From Clostridiales bacterium (lineage in GTDB: Bacteria; Bacillota_A; Clostridia; Lachnospirales; Lachnospiraceae), in the NCBI GenBank assembly GCA_030154385.1, contig JASKJZ010000021.1, positions 1 through 14,753 of the forward strand: a stretch of DNA of 14,753 nt, given 5' to 3'. Within the stretch, counting starts at the first letter, position 1, and each line of letters starts with the position of its first letter. Below, one piece after another: positions 1-6,532 of the stretch. A model generated the notes under the pieces. It searched no databases, was not told where the DNA came from, and saw nothing but the letters and a program-made list of their open reading frames with translations. The position numbers and the translations under genes are program-made.

Positions 1-710
1 TCAGGGTAATAAGGGATCCCAATTCCACCAGATAAATTAATGTACTCAATTTCAATGCCTGTTTTTTCTTTGATTTCTACGGCTAGTTCAAATAAAATTT
101 TTGCAAGGGTAGGATAATAATCGTTGGTCACGGTATTACTGGCAAGGAAGGAGTGAATACCAAAATGCTTTGCACCAAGCTTTTGCAAGCGAACGAAGCC
201 CTCTATAATTTGATCATGGGTAAAACCATATTTGGCATCCCCTGGATTGTCCATAATATCCGTACCAAGAGCAAAGACACCTCCTGGATTATAGCGACAG
301 AAAATGGTTTCTGGAATTCCAATTAATGTATCTAAAAAATCAATATGGGTATAATCATCCAAATTGATAATAGCACCCATTTCATTGGCTTTTATATATT
401 CCTCTGCAGGCGTTACGTTGGAGGAAAACATAATATCAGTTCCCGAAAAGCCAACTGCCTCTGAAAGCATTAATTCTGTTAAGGAAGAACAGTCACTTCC
501 ACAGCCTTCTTCTTTTAGAATCTGTAATAAGAAGGGATTCGGGGTCGCTTTTACCGCAAAATATTCTTTAAAGCCTTTATTCCAGGAAAATGCCTGATTT
601 AGCTTTCTTGCATTTTCACGAATACCAGACTCGTCGTAAATATGAAAGGGAGTCGGATAGTTTTTCACAATTTCTTCTACCTGTGCCTTTGTTATAAATG
701 GTTTTTTCAT
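1..710 (-). CDS. lysA: Diaminopimelate decarboxylase, N-terminal 236 residues (gene runs off the left edge)
   Basis: Probable PLP enzyme that converts meso-diaminopimelate to L-lysine in the cytoplasm, the last step of lysine synthesis. The reading frame is open from the ATG at 710 to the window edge, so only about 236 of roughly 420 expected residues are present. Visible family motifs are EYFAVKATPNP, where K54 is the expected PLP lysine, then GCGSDCSSLTEL, IMFSSN, the CRYNPGG segment, and the HFGIHSFLASN and INLSGGIGIPYYP strands of the alanine-racemase-like barrel. The start is fixed by AAGGAG 10 nt upstream. It is divergent from a LysR-family gene, as in enterobacterial lysA/lysR. Related fold-type III decarboxylases (carboxynorspermidine, ornithine) are less likely but cannot be excluded from a partial sequence. 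Confidence 0.9.
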   Translation of the reverse strand, partial: MKKPFITKAQVEEIVKNYPTPFHIYDESGIRENARKLNQAFSWNKGFKEYFAVKATPNPFLLQILKEEGCGSDCSSLTELMLSEAVGFSGTDIMFSSNVTPAEEYIKANEMGAIINLDDYTHIDFLDTLIGIPETIFCRYNPGGVFALGTDIMDNPGDAKYGFTHDQIIEGFVRLQKLGAKHFGIHSFLASNTVTNDYYPTLAKILFELAVEIKEKTGIEIEYINLSGGIGIPYYP

Positions 711-748
711 AATGTATCATCTCCTTGGATTGTAGTTTGTAATAGTTG

Positions 749-778
749 TTGACTCTTATTATATAATAGGTTTATATT
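749..778 (+). promoter_or_regulatory. Predicted promoter of the LysR-family gene
   Basis: TTGACT (749-754) and TATATT (773-778) with an 18-nt spacer precede the LysR gene. The segment also holds the dyad ATAATA-N6-TATTAT (763-780), which contains a T-N11-A match. That match is weak evidence in such AT-rich DNA, but it is the expected form of a LysR-family operator and it sits between the two divergent start sites. Confidence 0.5.
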
Positions 779-787
779 ATTTGTAAA
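758..787 (-). promoter_or_regulatory. Predicted lysA promoter
   Basis: On the minus strand a TTTACA box (782-787) and a perfect TATAAT box (758-763) are separated by 18 nt. They lie about 50 nt upstream of the lysA start. They overlap the predicted LysR promoter on the other strand, so a regulator bound here would affect both genes. Confidence 0.6.
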
Positions 788-834
788 ATAAATAAAACAA
801 ATACGAGTCATTCAAATTATGAATTGGAGGAAAA

Positions 835-1671
835 ATGGATACGAATTATTTGAATACCTTTATTATGCTGGCAGAAGTGGGGAATTTTACCAGAACTTCA
901 GAAAAATTATTCGTAGCACAATCTACGGTCACCAATCGAATTGCGGAGCTTGAGAAGGAACTGGGAAAGCCTTTGTTTGTAAGAGGACAAAAGCAAGCGG
1001 AGCTTACACCAGAAGGAATTCTATTTTTAGAATACGCGAGACGAATTGTAGCACTCGAAAAAATGTCCCTAGAGAGTATCAATCGAATTGACAAATATGA
1101 GGATATTCTTCGGATTGGAACAACAAATACCATATATGAATCCTATTTAGAAAAGGAACTGATTACGTATCGATCGCTTCATCCAAGTCATGCAGTCAAG
1201 ATTATTTTAGGTCACTCGGAGGAGCTGCTCTTAAAGTTACAGGATAAAATATTAGATGTGGTATATAGCTATAGTCCGTTGATTCGTAATGGTTTTATTT
1301 GCGATGTGTTTCATAAGGATAAGCTTGTACTGGTTACAGCCTATGATAATAGCGAATATCAAGAGGGAATTGTGCGAGAGGATCTGATGAAGGTCGAATA
1401 TTTTATGTGTAACTTTAAGCTAAAGGGTATCGGAGCATTTTTAACGGAATTATTTCCGCCGTATCAGCAATATCCATTTGAAATTGATAACAGCATTAAA
1501 ATGATTCCTTTTTTATTAGCTGGTCACGGCTACAGTTTGCTGCCAGAAACAGTTGTGGAGCCTTATGTAAAGGAAAAATTATTGCGTGTGATTCCCTTGC
1601 TTAATTTAGAAGCTCCTGAAATTATTAGCTATCGTATTACAAGGGATAAAAAAAGAAACGCTGTCAAATAG
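835..1671 (+). CDS. LysR-family transcriptional regulator, probably of lysA
   Basis: The first 60 residues form the winged helix-turn-helix typical of LysR proteins: YLNTFIMLAEVGNFTRTSEKL, AQSTVTNRIAELEKELGKPLF and the LTPEG turn. The rest (about 90-278) fits the periplasmic-binding-protein-like effector domain. At 278 residues it is slightly shorter than the usual 290-300. The ATG at 835 has GGAGG 5 nt upstream. Divergence from lysA suggests that it controls lysine synthesis in response to diaminopimelate or lysine. That role is inferred from position only, since LysR family members regulate many neighbouring genes. Its last codons lie inside a terminator hairpin serving the converging gene. 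Confidence 0.88.
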   Translation: MDTNYLNTFIMLAEVGNFTRTSEKLFVAQSTVTNRIAELEKELGKPLFVRGQKQAELTPEGILFLEYARRIVALEKMSLESINRIDKYEDILRIGTTNTIYESYLEKELITYRSLHPSHAVKIILGHSEELLLKLQDKILDVVYSYSPLIRNGFICDVFHKDKLVLVTAYDNSEYQEGIVREDLMKVEYFMCNFKLKGIGAFLTELFPPYQQYPFEIDNSIKMIPFLLAGHGYSLLPETVVEPYVKEKLLRVIPLLNLEAPEIISYRITRDKKRNAVK

Positions 1672-1694
1672 ATGATATAGGCTATTCGACAGCG
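1648..1694 (-). terminator. Intrinsic terminator of the acidic membrane protein gene, overlapping the LysR 3' end
   Basis: CGCTGTC-x-AATAG pairs with CTATT-x-GACAGCG (1659-1694). On the minus strand this is followed by a T-rich run (TTTCTTTTTTT, 1658-1648), so it ends the leftward transcript of the gene at 1704-2060. On the plus strand the hairpin is not followed by a T run, so it is a poorer terminator for the LysR mRNA. The left arm includes the last LysR codons. Confidence 0.75.
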
Positions 1695-1703
1695 CAGATT
1701 TCA

Positions 1704-2060
1704 TTATTCTTCTTTTTCAGATGGTTCACTTTCTGTGCTTTCAAACGCATCAACAGATTCCACTTCTGGAACGATGGAGTCCTCGGTAGCAAGAGCACTC
1801 GAATCCGCGGAAGTTTCTTTATCTAAATCGGTTTCTTCCTTGCTTTCTTCCTTAAAATTAAGGGTTACATACCCACGGTTTTCAGAAGGTTCCTCTTCGG
1901 TCTCCTCCTCAGGCTCCAAATCCTCAAATTCATCTTCAAAATCTTCAAAATCTTCGTCATCATCTTTTTTCTTAAAAATATTTTTCACAAAATAGTATGC
2001 GCCACCTGCTATAGCGGCAACGGATAAAGTCGCAAATACTAATTTACTGAATTTTTTCAT
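1704..2060 (-). CDS. Small acidic membrane-anchored protein, function unknown
   Basis: 118 residues. A hydrophobic segment at about residues 7-25 (LVFATLSVAAIAGGAYYFV) is followed by a short basic stretch (KNIFKKK) and then a very acidic, low-complexity tail rich in Asp, Glu and Ser. It is best read as a single-pass or signal-anchored protein. By the positive-inside pattern the topology is unclear: the basic patch after the segment would favour a cytoplasmic tail. AGGAG lies 10 nt before the ATG, and a TATAAT box at 2116-2121 is a plausible -10 without a good -35. No domain was recognised and no function is proposed. It has its own terminator and appears to be monocistronic. Confidence 0.75.
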   Translation of the reverse strand: MKKFSKLVFATLSVAAIAGGAYYFVKNIFKKKDDDEDFEDFEDEFEDLEPEEETEEEPSENRGYVTLNFKEESKEETDLDKETSADSSALATEDSIVPEVESVDAFESTESEPSEKEE

Positions 2061-2127
2061 CGTAGAAAACTCCTTTCTTTTTATCGTGGCATTTATAGTT
2101 TGCCTCTACTAAATTATTATAATTCGG

Positions 2128-2160
2128 TTTCATAAAAAAGAAAAGGAATTTTTTATGAAA
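2128..2160. repeat. Perfect 12-bp AT-rich hairpin between two minus-strand genes
   Basis: TTTCATAAAAAA and TTTTTTATGAAA are exact inverted copies around a 9-nt loop. The hairpin lies downstream of the Ig-repeat gene and just upstream of the -10 of the acidic protein gene. It could act as a weak terminator for the former (its right arm on the minus strand carries the T run) or stabilise a 3' end. It contains almost no GC pairs, so its strength is uncertain. Confidence 0.5.
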
Positions 2161-2166
2161 GAAAAG

Positions 2167-2181
2167 AATCTGTCATAGTTC
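2167..2181. repeat. Left copy of a 15-bp perfect inverted repeat bracketing the Ig-repeat gene
   Basis: AATCTGTCATAGTTC, 6 nt after the stop codon of the minus-strand Ig-repeat gene. It is the exact reverse complement of 3207-3221. Similarity ends sharply at both sides and there is no obvious target-site duplication. Confidence 0.7.
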
Positions 2182-2187
2182 TTTTGA

Positions 2188-3186
2188 TTAGTTGGTTACC
2201 GTGATTTTACATTTTACTTTTGTGCCGTCTTCGGACACTGTAACAATGGCATGTCCCTTTGTTTGAGCCGTGATTTTACCATCTTCGCTGACGGTTGCTA
2301 CAGCGGTGTTACTGCTTTTATAGCTTGGAAGATTTCCAGAGGAAACCACTGGATTTAGGGAAAATGTGTCTCCGGGCTTGAGTTCAATGGTTTGCGTCTC
2401 CAGATAAATGTCTGGAGATTTAACCGTAACTTCACAAAGCTTCGTAATGCCATCCACCTTTACCCGAATAGTAGCCGTTCCATGCTTTAGGGCTGTAATT
2501 GTACCAGAGGCATCTATCGCAGCCACTTTACTTCGACTTGAGGTATATTTTGGGAATGCATTTGAAGATACACGGGCGGTCAGCTGGCTGGATTCCCCGC
2601 GGTATAGCGTAAGCTTCGTTTTATTGAGAGTCACCGTTGGCTGTTTTACGGTGAGAGAAAATCGAACAGTGGAACCGTCGGCTTTTATCGTAATCACAGC
2701 CTGACCGGGCTTCATTCCCAAAATACATCCTGTTTCATCAACGAGGGCAACACTGCTTTTGTTGCATTTAAAGGTCGGAAGCGATCCATTGGAAGTCTTG
2801 ACCTTTATCTGATAGCTTTCATTGCGCTCAATAGAAGCGGAACTTTTCTCCAATGCAATTGCTGTCTTTTGGACAGTAACCTTACAGGAAGCCTCTGCAT
2901 TTTTTATTTTGACAGTAATGGTAGCAGTGCCCGCTTTTTTTGCTGTAATTTTACCATAAGTATTGACTGAGGCAATTCTTGAGCTGCTGCTTTTAAATTT
3001 TGGAATTGTACCGTTAGAAGTAAAGGCAATGAGAGAAAAATCCTCATGAATGGCCAGTTCTTTTTGGTAGTCCGATAATACAATAAAGGGAAGGATATCC
3101 GATGCAGATGCCTCTTTTACATGAATAGGAAATAGGGTAGAACAAATAATACTTAAGATGAGAAATAGAGTAAGCCTTCGATTCAT
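2188..3186 (-). CDS. Secreted protein with four bacterial Ig-like (BIG_2-type) repeats
   Basis: 332 residues. A basic N-terminus and hydrophobic core (residues 1-23) followed by KEASASD look like a signal peptide cut near residue 28. Then come four repeats at about 35-106, 107-182, 183-256 and 257-332. Each has the pattern L-x5-L-x2-G/E-x-S/T, S-S-N-G-x-x-P-x-F/Y, S-S-x-x-V/A-x-V and G-x-I-T-A-x-x-x-G-x-A-x-I-x-V. This is the bacterial Ig-like group 2 fold found in adhesins and cell-wall-associated proteins. There is no LPxTG motif, catalytic domain or membrane anchor after the repeats, so it is probably released or held non-covalently at the surface. AGGAGG lies 4 nt before the ATG. The transcription unit is framed by 15-bp inverted repeats. 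Surface location is inferred, and ligand and role are unknown. Confidence 0.87.
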   Translation of the reverse strand: MNRRLTLFLILSIICSTLFPIHVKEASASDILPFIVLSDYQKELAIHEDFSLIAFTSNGTIPKFKSSSSRIASVNTYGKITAKKAGTATITVKIKNAEASCKVTVQKTAIALEKSSASIERNESYQIKVKTSNGSLPTFKCNKSSVALVDETGCILGMKPGQAVITIKADGSTVRFSLTVKQPTVTLNKTKLTLYRGESSQLTARVSSNAFPKYTSSRSKVAAIDASGTITALKHGTATIRVKVDGITKLCEVTVKSPDIYLETQTIELKPGDTFSLNPVVSSGNLPSYKSSNTAVATVSEDGKITAQTKGHAIVTVSEDGTKVKCKITVTN

Positions 3187-3206
3187 AGAACCTCCTGAGT
3201 GATTGG

Positions 3207-3221
3207 GAACTATGACAGATT
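3207..3221. repeat. Right copy of the 15-bp inverted repeat, at the predicted mRNA start
   Basis: GAACTATGACAGATT, the exact reverse complement of 2167-2181. Position 3221 is 7 nt past the -10 box, so the mRNA of the Ig-repeat gene should begin with this repeat. The ribosome binding site (AGGAGG) lies 10 nt further on, outside the repeat. Confidence 0.7.
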
Positions 3222-3227
3222 GTAAAT

Positions 3228-3255
3228 ATTATAACATAAAAATATAATTTGTAAA
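3228..3255 (-). promoter_or_regulatory. Predicted promoter of the Ig-repeat gene
   Basis: On the minus strand TTTACA (3250-3255) and a perfect TATAAT (3228-3233) are spaced by 16 nt. The expected start is near 3221, giving a 35-nt leader. The promoter lies outside the 15-bp inverted repeats, which matters if the segment between them can invert. Confidence 0.65.
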
Positions 3256-3285
3256 TAATTATCGGAAATCTTTTTACCTATCTTT

Positions 3286-3804
3286 TTATAAGTCTGTATA
3301 TAGAAACCCTTTTTCTTTCAAGCGCTCTTCTATTTCGTCTAAAATATCTTCGCAATCCGCTTCGATCATGTGAAAATGAAGGTTTGCGTTCAGAGCCTTT
3401 AGGGGAACGGCTTTTGTATTTTGCAGTCGTTTGATAAAAGCATCCACATCTGAGCGTGAACGTATATTAAGCTCTGCCTGAATCATACCATAAACCTCGT
3501 GTTCGACACCCACATTTTTAACTACGCCGCCGCAATCTACAATTGTATAGAGTTCCTCTCTCATTTCTTCGTCGGTATGAGAAATCATAAAGATACGGCT
3601 GTGGATATTTTGTTGATTTTGATAGAGCAAATAGCCTCTGTTTGTAGATAAAATCATGTGATTGGAGGCACGCAAAAGCGCAATATCTTGTACAATTACC
3701 TGGCGGCTGACACCAAGCAAGGTGGCAAGCTTTTCGCCAGACAGTGGGGCATGGCTATAATTGAGCGTTTGCAGTAGTTTATTTCTTCGATTCTCTCCGT
3801 CCAT
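3286..3804 (-). CDS. niaR: NiaR-like transcription repressor of NAD/niacin genes (HTH + 3H domain)
   Basis: 172 residues. The N-terminal winged helix-turn-helix (about 5-60, HTH_11-like: LSGEKLATLLGVSRQVIVQDIALL) is followed by a 3H domain (about 70-168). The conserved histidines that name this domain are visible as H76 (SHTDEE), H102 (VEHEVYG), H143 and H145 (LHFHM). In Bacillota this architecture belongs to the nicotinate-responsive repressor NiaR (YrxA), which controls NAD synthesis and niacin uptake. AGGAG lies 9 nt before the ATG. No nad or nia gene is visible in this window, so it is an orphan copy acting in trans or on itself. Binding targets are inferred from the family. Confidence 0.88.
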   Translation of the reverse strand: MDGENRRNKLLQTLNYSHAPLSGEKLATLLGVSRQVIVQDIALLRASNHMILSTNRGYLLYQNQQNIHSRIFMISHTDEEMREELYTIVDCGGVVKNVGVEHEVYGMIQAELNIRSRSDVDAFIKRLQNTKAVPLKALNANLHFHMIEADCEDILDEIEERLKEKGFLYTDL

Positions 3805-3833
3805 AAGAAATGACTCCTTTCCATCGTATCATT

Positions 3834-3862
3834 AGTATGGCACAGGCACCTAAAAAAGTCAA
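3834..3862 (-). promoter_or_regulatory. Predicted niaR promoter with GTGCC direct repeat
   Basis: TTGACT (3857-3862) and CATACT (3834-3839) on the minus strand are spaced by 17 nt. The spacer contains GTGCC-T-GTGCC (minus strand, within 3839-3850). This short direct repeat could be a regulator contact site. I did not match it to a known NiaR box. Confidence 0.45.
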
Positions 3863-3930
3863 TCGAGTGAATGGTTGTAAAATGATGGGTATTTGCTTGC
3901 TGAAAAAAGAATTACAGGTTTGGAAAAAAG

Positions 3931-3959
3931 TTGTAACAGCAGATGAAATATAGTAAAAT
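3931..3959 (+). promoter_or_regulatory. Predicted promoter of the aldo/keto reductase-NhaC-symporter operon
   Basis: TTGTAA (3931-3936) and TAAAAT (3954-3959) with a 17-nt spacer. The predicted start is near 3966, about 20 nt before the first gene, which gives a very short leader carrying GGAGGAGG. Confidence 0.5.
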
Positions 3960-3985
3960 GAAACAAGCGATTGGAGGAGGATGAA

Positions 3986-5167
3986 ATGAATTATCGAACA
4001 GGTAGTGGGAATGAGGAGCTTTCGATTATTGGGTTTGGGTGTATGCGATTCCCTAAAAAAGGAACCAGTATTGATATGGAAGAAACGGAAAAAGAATTAT
4101 TACGTGCTATTGAGCTAGGCGTAAATTATTTTGACACCGCATACATTTATCCAGGAAGTGAGGAGGCTCTCGGAACCATTCTTTCCAAAAATGGAATGCG
4201 TGACAAGGTAAAAATAGCGACGAAGCTTCCTTATTATTTATTAAAAAAGGAATCGGACATGGATCGTTTTTTTGAGGAGCAGTGTAAGCGCTTAAAAACC
4301 GATACCATTGATTATTACTTGATGCACATGCTTCCCGATGTGACGATGTGGAATCGTCTGATTGACCTTGGCATACTAAAATGGATTGAACAAAAAAAGA
4401 AGGAAGGAAGAATTCGTCACATTGGGTTTTCTTATCATGGAAACAGTGATACCTTCATAAAACTTTTGGATGCTTACGACTGGGAATTTTGCCAGATTCA
4501 GTATAACTATATGGATGAGTACAGCCAGGCGGGTAAGCGTGGGCTTCTGCATGCTGCAAAGAAGGGAATTCCTGTTATTGTAATGGAGCCTCTTCGGGGA
4601 GGACGTTTGGTAGGTGATCTGCCAAAGGCAGCACTTTCTTTATTTGCGGATGCCGATAAGAAGTTTTCCCCAGCCGAATGGGCACTTCGCTGGTTATGGA
4701 ATCAAAAGGAAGTCACCGTGGTGCTTTCTGGTATGAATTCCATGGCAATGCTGGAGGAAAACATAAGGATCGCTTCGCAGGTTACGGTAGGAGAATTTTC
4801 GGAGGCTGACTTTGCTCTTATGGAACAGGTAAAGGAAGCAATCAATGAAAAAATAAAAGTTCCTTGTACAGGATGCGCTTATTGTATGCCTTGTCCCAAG
4901 GGAGTAGATATACCAGGCAGTTTTCGCTGCTACAACGTCAGCTATACCGACAGCTATGCCAATGGATTTCGGGAATACTTTATGTGTACAACAATGCGGG
5001 CGAAAAAGAGCTATGCCTCCTTGTGTGTGGAATGTGGCCTCTGCGAAAAGCATTGTCCGCAAAGTATTCCAATACGCAAAGAGCTAAAGCAGGTCAAACG
5101 ACGTTTTGAAAATCCAGTGTTTAAAATAGTTAACTGGATTGTAAAGAAATTTATGCATGTGGCATAG
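3986..5167 (+). CDS. Aldo/keto reductase with C-terminal 2x[4Fe-4S] ferredoxin-type domain
   Basis: NAD(P)H-dependent carbonyl reductase fold, 393 residues. The AKR catalytic tetrad is visible: D50 and Y55 in FDTAYIY, K80 in ATKLP, H114 in YYLMH. The barrel continues to about residue 285 with the usual C-terminal cofactor segment (VVLSGMNSMAMLEEN). The tail binds iron-sulfur clusters: C294, C297, C300, C303 (CxxCxxCxxCP) and C347, C350, C353, C357 (CxxCxxCxxxCP). This fused subfamily is common in anaerobic clostridia and its substrates are mostly unknown. The frame can be opened at a TTG at 3971, but that lies in the ribosome binding site. The ATG at 3986 with GGAGGAGG 5 nt upstream is the better start. 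It is first in an operon with two sodium-linked transporters. Confidence 0.9.
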   Translation: MNYRTGSGNEELSIIGFGCMRFPKKGTSIDMEETEKELLRAIELGVNYFDTAYIYPGSEEALGTILSKNGMRDKVKIATKLPYYLLKKESDMDRFFEEQCKRLKTDTIDYYLMHMLPDVTMWNRLIDLGILKWIEQKKKEGRIRHIGFSYHGNSDTFIKLLDAYDWEFCQIQYNYMDEYSQAGKRGLLHAAKKGIPVIVMEPLRGGRLVGDLPKAALSLFADADKKFSPAEWALRWLWNQKEVTVVLSGMNSMAMLEENIRIASQVTVGEFSEADFALMEQVKEAINEKIKVPCTGCAYCMPCPKGVDIPGSFRCYNVSYTDSYANGFREYFMCTTMRAKKSYASLCVECGLCEKHCPQSIPIRKELKQVKRRFENPVFKIVNWIVKKFMHVA

Positions 5168-5194
5168 GAAAACAATAAAGGAAGGTAATTTCAT

Positions 5195-6532
5195 ATGATA
5201 CAAACAAAAGGCAGGCTGATAGGGCTGCTTCCAATTGCTGTATTTTTAGTGCTATTTGTTGGAAGCGGAATCGTGTTTCAAGACTTTTATGCGATGCCTG
5301 CAGTCGTAGCATTCTTTATCGCATTAATCGTAGCATTTTTCCAGAATCCACAGAGAAGCTTTTCGGAGAAGCTCTCCTGTGTTGCAAAAAGCATGGGAGA
5401 GGAAAATGTTATGATTATGTGTCTTATTTTTTTGCTTGCAGGTGCTTTTTCTGGGGCAGTGCAGGCAGCAGGAGGAGTTGATAGCACGGTAAATTTTGGT
5501 TTATCCATTCTTCCGGCCAAAATTGCAGTAGCAGGGCTATTTTTAATCGCATGCTTCATTTCCATTGCGATGGGAACTTCCGTGGGAACGATTGCAGCGC
5601 TTACGCCAATTGCGGTAGGTGTCAGCGAAAAAACAGGGTTTGCAGGAGCTATGTGTATTGGTGCTGTTGTCTGTGGTGCGATGTTTGGAGATAATTTATC
5701 CATGATTTCCGATACTACAATTGCGGCAACACGAACGCAAGGATGTGAAATGAAGGATAAATTTCGTGAGAATTTTTTGATTGTACTACCGGCAGCACTT
5801 GTAACGATACTGATATTTTTAGTAATGGCCTGGCATTCGAACTATCAGCCAGATGCAAATCTGACATTTTCCTTCATTAAAATTATTCCTTACCTCGTGG
5901 TTTTATTTGGTGCTATGCTAGGTGGAAATGTTTTCCTGGTGCTGGTGTCTGGTACCGTACTTTCCTTATTTATTGGAGTTCTAACAGGCAGCATTTCCAT
6001 TCACGATGTTTTTCGTGTCATGGGAAGTGGAATGGATGGAAAAGGCGGTATTGCCAATATGTATGATATTGCGATTATATCCATTATAGTGGCAGGAATC
6101 ATCGGTCTTGTGAAAGAGAACGGAGGAATTGATTTTATTCTTTATCATATCAAGTCAAAAGTAAGGGGAAAAAGAGGAGCACAGTTTGGGATAGCCGTAC
6201 TTAGCTCCCTTGTTGATATCGCGACTGCAAATAACACCATTGCGATTGTGATGGCAGGTCCAATTGCAAAGGATATCGCAGACGAGTTTGAGCTGGAACC
6301 ACGACGAACAGCAGCTCTTTTGGATATTTTTACTTCTGTATGGCAGGGAATGATTCCATATGGGGCACAGCTTTTATATGCGTCTGCAGGGGCAGCAGCA
6401 GTGGGGCTAAGTATTACACCGTTTGCACTACTTCCCTATTTGGTATATCCCTTGTTAATGGGATTGTGTGCTATCGTCAGTATTTTGTTTTATGATCGAA
6501 AGGAGCGTTATGCAGGAAAGAGAAAATTTTAA
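5195..6532 (+). CDS. NhaC-family Na+/H+ antiporter
   Basis: 445 residues with about ten to twelve hydrophobic segments, an integral membrane protein. The signature GAMFGDNLSMISDTTIAA (about 165-182) and the later DIATANNTIAIVMAGP stretch are typical of NhaC transporters of the ion-transporter superfamily. Most family members exchange Na+ for protons, while some exchange amino acids or organic acids instead, so the exact substrate is open. AGGAAGG lies 9 nt before the ATG. It follows the reductase gene by 27 nt and overlaps the next gene by 23 nt. In this operon it may reset the sodium gradient used by the downstream symporter, or handle a paired solute. Confidence 0.88.
   Translation: MIQTKGRLIGLLPIAVFLVLFVGSGIVFQDFYAMPAVVAFFIALIVAFFQNPQRSFSEKLSCVAKSMGEENVMIMCLIFLLAGAFSGAVQAAGGVDSTVNFGLSILPAKIAVAGLFLIACFISIAMGTSVGTIAALTPIAVGVSEKTGFAGAMCIGAVVCGAMFGDNLSMISDTTIAATRTQGCEMKDKFRENFLIVLPAALVTILIFLVMAWHSNYQPDANLTFSFIKIIPYLVVLFGAMLGGNVFLVLVSGTVLSLFIGVLTGSISIHDVFRVMGSGMDGKGGIANMYDIAIISIIVAGIIGLVKENGGIDFILYHIKSKVRGKRGAQFGIAVLSSLVDIATANNTIAIVMAGPIAKDIADEFELEPRRTAALLDIFTSVWQGMIPYGAQLLYASAGAAAVGLSITPFALLPYLVYPLLMGLCAIVSILFYDRKERYAGKRKF

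Noticed and set aside
364..597. 77-codon plus-strand ORF
   Set aside because: It is the antisense of the clearly coding lysA frame and has no ribosome binding site or family likeness.
1735..1995. Ser-rich 86-codon plus-strand ORF
   Set aside because: It is a mirror of the Glu/Asp codons of the acidic protein on the other strand. Low-complexity antisense frames stay open by composition.
2167..3221. Transposon or MITE with 15-bp terminal inverted repeats
   Set aside because: The flanks (GAAAAG on the left, GTAAAT on the right) show no target-site duplication, no transposase lies inside, and the repeats fit the ends of the transcription unit.
3971..3985. TTG start five codons upstream for the aldo/keto reductase
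   Set aside because: The TTG overlaps the GGAGGAGG ribosome binding site that properly serves the ATG at 3986.
6468..6509. Upstream ATG start for the NSS symporter
   Set aside because: It lies well inside the antiporter gene, lacks a ribosome binding site, and adds residues that precede the normal family start. AGGAG fits the ATG at 6510.
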